Below, piece by piece: positions 57,578 through 64,000 of a DNA stretch of 64,000 bases. The notes under the pieces are model-generated. The model searched no databases. It saw only the letters and a list, made by a program, of their open reading frames with translations, and was not told the origin of the DNA. The position numbers and the translations under genes were made by a program. Position 1 is the stretch's first letter. Each line of letters begins with the position of its first letter. Origin of the DNA: Nitrosospira multiformis (GTDB lineage Bacteria; Pseudomonadota; Gammaproteobacteria; Burkholderiales; Nitrosomonadaceae); NCBI RefSeq assembly GCF_900103165.1, contig NZ_FNKY01000001.1, positions 434,001 to 498,000 on the forward strand, written 5' to 3'.

Positions 57578-58300
57578 TCACAGTCGGAAGTGTTCCCCCA
57601 AATACACTTTTCTTACATCTTCATTATAGATGATTTCATCAGGCTTACCGCTCGCCAGCACCATACCGTCACTGATGATGTAGGCGCGGTCACAAATCCC
57701 TAGTGTTTCCCTGACGTTATGATCGGTAATGAGAACACCGATGTCGCGTTCTTTGAGGAACTGGATAATTTTCTGGATATCCAGCACGGCAATGGGATCC
57801 ACCCCGGCAAATGGCTCATCCAGCAGAATGAACCGTGGCTGCGTCGCGAGCGCCCGGGCAATTTCCACACGGCGGCGCTCACCGCCGGACAAACTGATAC
57901 CCTGGCTGGTACGGATATGGCTGATGTGCAGATCATGCAACAGATCATCCAGACGCTGCTGCATTTCATCGGCTGTGTAACTCTTCAATTCCAGCACCGC
58001 GCGAATATTGTCAGCCACGGAAAGCCGCCTGAAGATTGAGGCCTCCTGCGGCAGATAGCTCAAGCCCAGGCGTGCCCGCTGATGAATCGGCAGCTGAGTC
58101 AAATCGCGCTCGTCCAAGTATATGCCACCGCCGTCCAGCGGCACCAATCCAACCATCATGTAAAAACAAGTGGTTTTTCCGGCACCATTAGGCCCCAGCA
58201 GACCGACTACTTCGCCGCTGTTGACGGAAAGCGACACATCCTGCACAACTGTGCGAGATTTGTAACGCTTTCTTAGATTACCCGCTCTTAACTCACTCAT
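57578..58300 (-). CDS. lptB: LPS export ABC transporter ATPase LptB
   Basis: The 240-residue ATPase powers LPS extraction by LptFG. Walker A is [20 protein letters not shown], the signature is [18 protein letters not shown], and Walker B is [20 protein letters not shown]. It is followed by the H-loop in [12 protein letters not shown]. It lies downstream of lptA (21 bp) in the kdsC-lptC-lptA-lptB-rpoN cluster. Confidence 0.97.
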   Translation of the reverse strand: MSELRAGNLRKRYKSRTVVQDVSLSVNSGEVVGLLGPNGAGKTTCFYMMVGLVPLDGGGIYLDERDLTQLPIHQRARLGLSYLPQEASIFRRLSVADNIRAVLELKSYTADEMQQRLDDLLHDLHISHIRTSQGISLSGGERRRVEIARALATQPRFILLDEPFAGVDPIAVLDIQKIIQFLKERDIGVLITDHNVRETLGICDRAYIISDGMVLASGKPDEIIYNEDVRKVYLGEHFRL

Positions 58301-58321
58301 TTCGGGGGCGGCATTGCGACG

Positions 58322-58873
58322 CTACGGACTCTCATCCTTCGGTTTTTGCTCCTTTTTCTTCGGCTGAATTACTGCCCGCACTCGTCCGTCAGTATTTGTT
58401 TGAGTGCTGCTCACCTCATTGGTGTTGCTCGTAACCTGAAAAAATTCATTGATAGCATCGTAGGCAATATAATCTCCATGAACTTCATCGTGCCCTCTTT
58501 TCAATCTTGCTTTCTTGAAGAGCTGGACCTTGTCGGCCTTGCTGTCGTATTCCATACGTTCGCTCCAGCCTTCGATATAATCATCCGCGCCATCGCGCTT
58601 CTGCCGAAAGCTGGCGAGATTACCGAAAGCGGTAGCATGTTGAAAACCGTTGGCATCTTCTTTCACGGTCATCTTGTCAGCACGGATGACCAGCGTGCCC
58701 TGTGTGAATACCACGTTGCCGGTAAATGTGGCAAGTTTGTTGGCATCCTGCACGGTGGCCTTATCGGCTTCCAGATGGATGGGTTTATCGCGATCCGCGC
58801 GCTCGGCCAATACCGGTCGCGTAAATAGCAGGGCTGCCATGGCCAAAAAAAACATGACGAAGAATGATTTCAT
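58322..58873 (-). CDS. lptA: LPS transport periplasmic protein LptA
   Basis: A 183-residue periplasmic bridge protein. It has a signal peptide (KSFFVMFFLAMAALLFTRPV) and the OstA-like repeats (PIHLEADKATVQDANKLATF, TGNVVFTQGTLVIRADKMTV). The C-terminus is charged and lysine-rich (IQPKKKEQKPKDESP). It is between lptC and lptB. Confidence 0.93.
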   Translation of the reverse strand: MKSFFVMFFLAMAALLFTRPVLAERADRDKPIHLEADKATVQDANKLATFTGNVVFTQGTLVIRADKMTVKEDANGFQHATAFGNLASFRQKRDGADDYIEGWSERMEYDSKADKVQLFKKARLKRGHDEVHGDYIAYDAINEFFQVTSNTNEVSSTQTNTDGRVRAVIQPKKKEQKPKDESP

Positions 58874-58936
58874 ACCCGTCTCACGAATATGCTCATGGAT
58901 AACGGGAAATACGTGTAATGCGCCTGACGCACCGCA

Positions 58937-59512
58937 CTAGCGCGCTTTGGCATGAACAACTCTGACCTGTGATAATAACTGGGTAACCTGGGTACGGTTA
59001 CTGACTTCCATACCGACCGCGTTGATGACCGCATTCGCTTCGGTGATAACCACAGGCCTGTCGGTTTTGGCAATGCCGTCATCAGGAAGGAGATGCAAAA
59101 AGCTGGTAGTCATGACCGTCTCCTTTCGGCCTTTACCCCCGCCCCGCAGTACCTTGACGTTACCCGTTAGATAGACATCTTCGCCGTTGGCGGTCATTTT
59201 CGCCTGGTCCGCATCCACCCGCATCACCGGTTTACCGGGCTCGGTATTGATGAAGCGGGGTTGTTCCAGATCAGTGGTATCGTCGTCCGGATAATGCAGC
59301 ATTCTTTTTGCGGAAAGCAAGTGACGCGTAACGCCATCACGGTCCATGCGCACCGCGGAGAAATTTTCTATCATGTAGTCAGGTGCGGCGACACGCGACC
59401 CATCGGCCTGGACCGGAGAGGGCGCTTGTGCCGACTGGTTCAACCAGAACAACAGCGCCGCCAGCAAGGTAGCCAGGAGGAGCAGAAATCCGGAAAGCAT
59501 CCAGCTGGTCAT
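58937..59512 (-). CDS. lptC: LPS export protein LptC
   Basis: A 191-residue inner-membrane protein with one N-terminal helix (SGFLLLLATLLAALLFWLNQ) and the periplasmic LptC domain (DYMIENFSAVRMDRDGVTRH, LSAKRMLHYPDDDTTDLEQP, GEDVYLTGNVKVLRGG). It receives LPS from LptBFG and hands it to LptA. Its ATG overlaps kdsC by four bases. Confidence 0.92.
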   Translation of the reverse strand: MTSWMLSGFLLLLATLLAALLFWLNQSAQAPSPVQADGSRVAAPDYMIENFSAVRMDRDGVTRHLLSAKRMLHYPDDDTTDLEQPRFINTEPGKPVMRVDADQAKMTANGEDVYLTGNVKVLRGGGKGRKETVMTTSFLHLLPDDGIAKTDRPVVITEANAVINAVGMEVSNRTQVTQLLSQVRVVHAKAR

Positions 59513-60033
59513 TTAAGGTACGTTGCCAATTGGGCATCCAGCGTATCCTGCGCCTGCATTATCATTTCGCAGATCTCCCGCACCGCGCCGCGCCCGCCTT
59601 CGAGACAAGTCACATAATGCGCGTGCCTTTTCACCAGCGCGGGTGCGGCCGGCACACAAATAGCCAGACCGCAGCGCAGCATTACCGGTAAATCTATCAG
59701 GTCATCACCCACATAGGCACAGGCGGAAGCGTCCAGTTCCAGTTTCTGCAATAGCGCTTCGAATGCGGGCAGCTTGACTTTCGCGCCCTGATAAACGAGC
59801 GTAATGCCCCAGTCTTTCGCTTTCAAAGCGACGCAGCGGGATTCCCTACCCGTGATAAGAGCAATATTGATTCCACTTGCCTTGAGCATTTTTATGCCGT
59901 GACCGTCGTGACTATTAAACGCCTTCATTTCCTCACCGCTATCCGTAAGATAGAGACTTCCATCGGTAAGTACTCCGTCCACGTCGAAGACAACTGCGCG
60001 GATTTTTTTCGCTCTTTCCAGTATATGTTGCAT
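59509..60033 (-). CDS. kdsC: KDO 8-phosphate phosphatase
   Basis: A 174-residue HAD phosphatase that makes KDO for LPS. The catalytic motif is VVFDVDGVLTDGSLYL, followed by FNSHDGHGIKMLKASGINIA, LITGRESRCVALKAKDWGI and YVGDDLIDLPVMLRCGLAIC. It overlaps lptC by four bases and starts the LPS cluster. The kdsD gene that often precedes kdsC is not seen in the 240 bp upstream. Confidence 0.95.
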   Translation of the reverse strand: MQHILERAKKIRAVVFDVDGVLTDGSLYLTDSGEEMKAFNSHDGHGIKMLKASGINIALITGRESRCVALKAKDWGITLVYQGAKVKLPAFEALLQKLELDASACAYVGDDLIDLPVMLRCGLAICVPAAPALVKRHAHYVTCLEGGRGAVREICEMIMQAQDTLDAQLATYLK

Positions 60034-60274
60034 CGATATTCCAACGGCAAGTTGCCAGAGGGGGTCTGAAGGCTAGCCAGGCAACTCTGAATAAATCCCG
60101 TGGAGCGCATTGTCGGCACAGGCAAACCCAGCATGCGCCTGGGAGCATTCTGACGATCGTGATACCACCCCCACGAGACCCGATGCGGGCCCCGCCAGGG
60201 CAGCCATTTATAAATACTCCATTAATTACGGAAATAGGCCACGGACTTATTCAAAGTTCCTGACCTCCGTCCCA

Positions 60275-61219
60275 TCAATTTTTAGGCAATGGAAATACCA
60301 CCGACTCAACCACGCCGCTGAGTTCCTCTACCACCACTTCCCTGCCAGCCTGTCCGGCTCCAATCTGTCTGAGGCGCGATATGACTTCCTGCACGAGCAC
60401 TTCCGGTGCGGAAGCGCCAGCGGTAATACCGATCCGGTCCTTCTCCTCCAGCCAGCTTTCCTGCAATTGCTCGGCACGATCTATCATAAACGCATCCACA
60501 CCGGCGTTTCGTGCGACCTCACACAGCCGATTGGAGTTGGAACTGTTGGGGGAACCCACGACAATCACCAGATCGCACTGCTTTACCATCATTTTGACCG
60601 CATCCTGGCGATTTTGCGTGGCATAGCAAATATCGTCCTTTTTCGGTCCGGTGATTTTTGGAAAGCGCTTCTTCAATGCCTTGATCACCCGCGTTGCATC
60701 ATCCACCGACAGCGTGGTCTGGGTGACATAGGCCAGATGAGTCGGGTCTTTAACTTGCAAATTGTCGACGTCCTCTTCTGTTTCCACCAGATACATGCAA
60801 GGACCGTCCCCTTCAGCCTGGCCCATGGTGCCCTCCACCTCCGGATGACCCTGGTGGCCGATCATGATGATTTCCCTGCCCTGCTCGCGCATCTTTGCCA
60901 CTTCAATATGAACTTTGGTCACGAGCGGACAGGTAGCATCGAATACCTTGAACTGTTGCGCCTGGGCTTCTCGCCGCACTTCATGGGAAACGCCATGCGC
61001 ACTAAAAATCAGGATGCTGCCGACAGGCACTTCATCAAGATTCTCAACAAATACCGCTCCTTTTTTTTCCAGATTTTCCACCACGAAACGGTTATGCACC
61101 ACCTCGTGACGCACGTAAATCGGTGCACCATGCATGGCCAGCGCCCGCTCGACAATCTCAATAGCGCGATCCACACCAGCGCAAAAACCTCTGGGATTTG
61201 CAAGCAATACTTTAATCAT
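60275..61219 (-). CDS. ispH: 4-hydroxy-3-methylbut-2-enyl diphosphate reductase
   Basis: IspH catalyses the last step of the MEP isoprenoid pathway with a 4Fe-4S cluster. From the ATG at 61219 (GGAGA about seven bases upstream) it has 314 residues. Cluster cysteines are in [35 protein letters not shown] and [13 protein letters not shown]-type context; HEVVHN and [11 protein letters not shown] are also present. The frame extends to 61273, but those residues do not match the family. Isoprenoids feed the ubiquinone genes elsewhere in the window. Confidence 0.96.
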   Translation of the reverse strand: MIKVLLANPRGFCAGVDRAIEIVERALAMHGAPIYVRHEVVHNRFVVENLEKKGAVFVENLDEVPVGSILIFSAHGVSHEVRREAQAQQFKVFDATCPLVTKVHIEVAKMREQGREIIMIGHQGHPEVEGTMGQAEGDGPCMYLVETEEDVDNLQVKDPTHLAYVTQTTLSVDDATRVIKALKKRFPKITGPKKDDICYATQNRQDAVKMMVKQCDLVIVVGSPNSSNSNRLCEVARNAGVDAFMIDRAEQLQESWLEEKDRIGITAGASAPEVLVQEVISRLRQIGAGQAGREVVVEELSGVVESVVFPLPKN

Positions 61220-61534
61220 TGGTCGTTCTCCATAAAAACTATTTTCATTGAGCGCCGATAATGTGTGTTCCAACGCGCACTCCTTCGCACATGTAATAGT
61301 GTACCTTTAATCCATAACAAAGCCGATGAATCATTATACTAGCTGCCTGCCGGACTTGAAAAAAATCGGCTGCAAAAGTGCCGCTTTTTTCGCTTCAATG
61401 TCGAGTTGGACGGTCTGCCTGCTGCCGATTAATACTGAATCCGGTAGCTGGATTAGGAGAAGCGTGTGGTTTTTGGGGCCAGAACTGTGCAATTCACCTT
61501 GTAGTGAGCTCATCCGACAGATGAAGCCGGTGGC

Positions 61535-61561
61535 AAAAACTCCGGGTTACACGGAGTTTCT
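61535..61561 (-). terminator. Rho-independent terminator after the BtuF-like gene
   Basis: Minus-strand stem AAACTCCG / CGGAGTTT with a seven-base loop, followed by a run of T. It begins at the stop codon of the cobalamin-binding protein. Confidence 0.7.
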
Positions 61562-62478
61562 TAGCCTGAGCGGACTGCCTCCAACTGCGCGCATACTTTT
61601 TGCGCCGCTTGCAAAATGCGTGGCGTCTGGCGATGCAGGAGATCAGGGTGCACAAAAAATAAATGATTGTTTCTGACCGCGCTGATGGTTGACAAGCGCT
61701 CTCTGATCCCGGTTTCGGCGAATTCGAGCGATAGGCTGCTGATAACGGCCTGAGGATCGGCTTCCAGCAAGTTTTCCGCGGATATCACCGGCGTTAGGGA
61801 AGCTGCGGAAGCGAACACATTGATGCCGCCGCAAATATCGATGATATCGCTGATAATATGATGACCATTTACCGTCATGAATGGCTGATGCCAGATCAAC
61901 TGAAATACCCTGACCGGCTGACGGCCGCTATAAGTGCGTTTGATTTGCCGCAACTCCGCTTCGTAAACCCTCGCCGCTGATTCCGCCTGTATTGAGGTTT
62001 CTGCCAGCGCGCCGATTATTCGCAATAAACGGGGCACATCTTCCAGTCTGGTGGCTTCCGTGGCAAAAACAGTCAGCCCCAGTTTCTCAAGTTTCTCAAT
62101 ATCGGAAATGGAGTTGCCGCTACGCCATGCAACCACCAGATCAGGCTTGAGTGCAATAATTCTTTCCAGATCAAGACTGGATGAATCCCCAACGTCTGAA
62201 ATGGATTTAGCCGCCTCCGGATAATCGCTGTAACGGCTGACGCCCACAAGCTTGCCGCCAGCACCTGCTGCGAATACCAGTTCGGTGATATGGGGAGAGA
62301 GCGAGATAATACGTGTAGCAAAATGATTCAGGCGGATATCGCGTCCACGATCGTCGGTCAGCTTAATCGGCAAAATAAGCGGCCCATTTACCGGCGAAGT
62401 CTTGCGCGTCACATCCACAGCAGCACTGATGGAAATCCACGGCAATATAAGCAGCAGCGCTAAAACACCATATCTCAT
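61561..62478 (-). CDS. BtuF-like cobalamin-binding periplasmic protein
   Basis: A periplasmic ABC solute-binding protein of the BtuF/FecB type, 305 residues from the ATG at 62478. It has a signal peptide (YGVLALLLILPWISISAAVD) and typical segments ATRIISLSPHITELVFAAGA, GKLVGVSRYSDYPEAAKSIS, IALKPDLVVAWRSGNS and ICGGINVFASAASLTPVIS. The frame continues upstream to a TTG at 62514, which is less likely. B12 binding is inferred from resemblance and from the presence of metH; other tetrapyrrole or siderophore ligands are possible. No transporter genes sit beside it. Confidence 0.85.
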   Translation of the reverse strand: MRYGVLALLLILPWISISAAVDVTRKTSPVNGPLILPIKLTDDRGRDIRLNHFATRIISLSPHITELVFAAGAGGKLVGVSRYSDYPEAAKSISDVGDSSSLDLERIIALKPDLVVAWRSGNSISDIEKLEKLGLTVFATEATRLEDVPRLLRIIGALAETSIQAESAARVYEAELRQIKRTYSGRQPVRVFQLIWHQPFMTVNGHHIISDIIDICGGINVFASAASLTPVISAENLLEADPQAVISSLSLEFAETGIRERLSTISAVRNNHLFFVHPDLLHRQTPRILQAAQKVCAQLEAVRSG

Positions 62479-62662
62479 ATTGTTGAGGGTATATTTAACG
62501 CGGATATCCAGCAATATTCACGGGGAATTTAGAAATGGCGCCTCGCATGTAGCATGTAGCGAACCCGGAAATTCGAAATTCCATGCGGGGCGAGCGTGCA
62601 ACCGGCGAACCCGTTGCGATAAAGTGGATTGCGGAGATGTCTTACGGGCGCGACGATACTGA

Positions 62663-63787
62663 TTACGATTCCGCTTCCTGATAACGTCTGGCCAGGGCCA
62701 CGCGTTGTTCGTAAGCGGCGCGTGCGATGCGGACATCCTCCAGAAAAAGCGGCAACTCTTTGATCAGTAGCGCCTGCGGCCCATCCACGAGCGCCTTATT
62801 CGGTACCGGGTGAAAATCCACCAGTACCATGTTGGCACCCGCTATCACACCTTGGGCGGTAACATGCATGATATCCAGGATGCCTTCTGGCGAAGGCGCG
62901 CGCAGGCCAACCGAATGCGAAGGATCAATGCAAACGGGCATGCGCGTCAGGCGTTTGACCACCGGCACATGAGCGAAATCCACAAAATTGCGGTGGGGAT
63001 CCGCCATGTTGGTTTTCATGCCGCGCAATCCAAACACGACTTTACGATTACCCTCGGAAGCCAGATATTCCGCGGCATTGAGCGATTCATCCAGGGTAAT
63101 GCCGAAGCCACGCTTGATCAATACAGGAAAGTCCTGCTGACGTCCGACAATCTTCAGCAGTTCAAAATTTTGTGTATTGCGTGTACCGATCTGGAGCATG
63201 ACGCCGGTCGCATTGCCGGTCCGGAAGAGCGCGTCACGAATTTCTTCCACATGGGACTCATGGGTGATTTCCATGGCGATCACCTTGATGCCATATTTCC
63301 CGGCGAGCTCGAATACGTAAGGGAGACATGCCTTGCCGTGCCCCTGAAACGAATACGGGCTGGTGCGCGGCTTATAGGCGCCCATACGAGTGCACACCTG
63401 CCCATTGTCGCGTAGCGCCAACATCATTAATTCGACATGCTCCAGGGTATCCACCGCACACAACCCGGCGAATACATTCAGCGTATCCTGGCCAAAGCGC
63501 ACGCCGTTATAGTCGAAGTAGGTAGGTCTGTGATCGTCCTTGTGCCGGCCGAGAACACGATACTCCTCCGAAATCCGGACAACCTGCTCGACACATGGCA
63601 GGCTTCGCATATCCTCAACAGGCAACGCCTTGGTATTGCCAATCAAATATACTTCGGTCAGCGTCTGCTCGACGCCAACTTCGCTATGCACGCGCGTGGA
63701 GATACCCGGCAAATTAGCCAGGTGCACCATTAACTGCCTGTACTCGGAACTGTCAGCCCGGGTATCCGGGCTCAGGACAAGAATCAT
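62663..63787 (-). CDS. DAHP synthase-family (AroF-like, class I beta) protein, divergent
   Basis: A 374-residue TIM-barrel protein related to 3-deoxy-7-phosphoheptulonate synthases: MGAYKPRTSPYSFQGHGKAC, LQIGTRNTQNFELLKIVG, PVLIKRGFGITLDESLNAAE, VCIDPSHSVGLRAPSPEG and VDFHPVPNKALVDGPQALL. It has an N-terminal regulatory-like domain (MILVLSPDTRADSSEYRQLM). The usual AGPCSVES motif reads AGLCAVDT, keeping only the metal-binding Cys. It may be the shikimate-entry enzyme or a paralogue with another substrate. The ATG at 63787 gives a family-like N-terminus; the frame is open to 63835. Confidence 0.8.
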   Translation of the reverse strand: MILVLSPDTRADSSEYRQLMVHLANLPGISTRVHSEVGVEQTLTEVYLIGNTKALPVEDMRSLPCVEQVVRISEEYRVLGRHKDDHRPTYFDYNGVRFGQDTLNVFAGLCAVDTLEHVELMMLALRDNGQVCTRMGAYKPRTSPYSFQGHGKACLPYVFELAGKYGIKVIAMEITHESHVEEIRDALFRTGNATGVMLQIGTRNTQNFELLKIVGRQQDFPVLIKRGFGITLDESLNAAEYLASEGNRKVVFGLRGMKTNMADPHRNFVDFAHVPVVKRLTRMPVCIDPSHSVGLRAPSPEGILDIMHVTAQGVIAGANMVLVDFHPVPNKALVDGPQALLIKELPLFLEDVRIARAAYEQRVALARRYQEAES

Positions 63788-64000
63788 GAGATAGTATCGG
63801 GAGTTGACAAGCCAGCGCGGGAAGCGCAGTGGCAAAAATGGAATTCTAACCGAAAAAACCGGCGCTTGCCATGCAATCGAATATGGCGTTTAATCCCAGA
63901 TGTGTCAGTTGAACGGGGTGGAGTGTGCGGTCAACTACCGGATTCTGGTTAGTGCTTTCCCATGCGGTATTTGTATGGATTTTGAAGTTTGTTCCGGCTT
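63788..64000. other. Right-edge intergenic DNA
   Basis: About 210 bp upstream of the DAHP-synthase-like gene. I see no open frame, tRNA or clear promoter. Confidence 0.4.

Noticed and set aside
60110-61261. Long plus-strand frame (383 codons) antisense to ispH
   Set aside because: ispH is unmistakable on the minus strand; the plus frame shows no motif and is His/Arg-rich as shadow frames are.
61326-61676. Plus-strand frame of 116 codons upstream of and overlapping the BtuF-like gene end
   Set aside because: It crosses the terminator hairpin and the 3' end of a clear gene and shows no family features.

Overview
The window looks like chromosomal DNA of a betaproteobacterial ammonia oxidiser, most likely Nitrosospira or a close relative. 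This rests on the gene orders (dusB-fis-purH-purD-hemF; amgK-murU-pepP-ubiH; yicC/gmk-rpoZ-spoT; kdsC-lptC-lptA-lptB-rpoN-hpf-hprK-rapZ), a PEP-CTERM protein, and the protein sequences. The genus is an inference from family resemblance, not from a database search. Most of the window is housekeeping DNA, interrupted by accessory segments.

Layout. 1-1.6 kb: accessory edge with the 3' end of a Fic-family gene, a nuclease remnant and a PEP-CTERM protein. 1.6-7.1 kb: tRNA-Ala, then a leftward run dusB-fis-purH-purD-hemF (tRNA modification, nucleoid protein, purine synthesis, haem synthesis). 7.1-7.8 kb: a gene-free stretch with two palindromic, MITE-like elements. 7.8-12.5 kb: leftward amgK-murU-pepP-small membrane protein-ubiH. 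12.6-14.6 kb: ubiK and comM. 14.7-24.3 kb: an accessory island. It holds a flavin amine oxidase, a SLOG-like protein with four membrane segments, a convergent TIR-like/STAND NTPase and a second, Tat-exported-looking amine oxidase. 24.7-28.5 kb: metH. 28.5-32.3 kb: leftward trxC, gmk, rpoZ and spoT. 32.5-33.1 kb: two very small genes (a collagen-like lipoprotein and a 44-residue membrane protein).

About 33.3-43.6 kb is an integrated element lying between yicC and gmk, which are usually neighbours. It encodes a tyrosine integrase, an AlpA-like regulator, a broken DUF3987-type protein, a compact leftward operon ending in a lone HK97-type capsid gene, a Panacea-type toxin-antitoxin candidate and a two-gene membrane module. 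It carries no visible terminase, portal, protease or tail genes, so it resembles a phage satellite or a decayed prophage. Similar sequences at its two edges are candidate attachment sites.

43.7-64 kb is again housekeeping: yicC; rph-rdgB-hemW; trmB; thiS-thiG; tRNA-Gly abutting an AsmA-family gene; mutY; a 5-formyl-THF cyclo-ligase gene; ubiX; then the leftward envelope and nitrogen-regulation cluster kdsC-lptC-lptA-lptB-rpoN-hpf-hprK-rapZ; ispH; a BtuF-like cobalamin-binding protein (fitting with B12-dependent metH); and a divergent DAHP-synthase-family protein.

The strongest candidate for an undescribed system is the 14.7-24.3 kb island, where a TIR-like STAND NTPase and a SLOG-membrane protein may form a nucleotide-signalling defence pair flanked by flavin oxidases.
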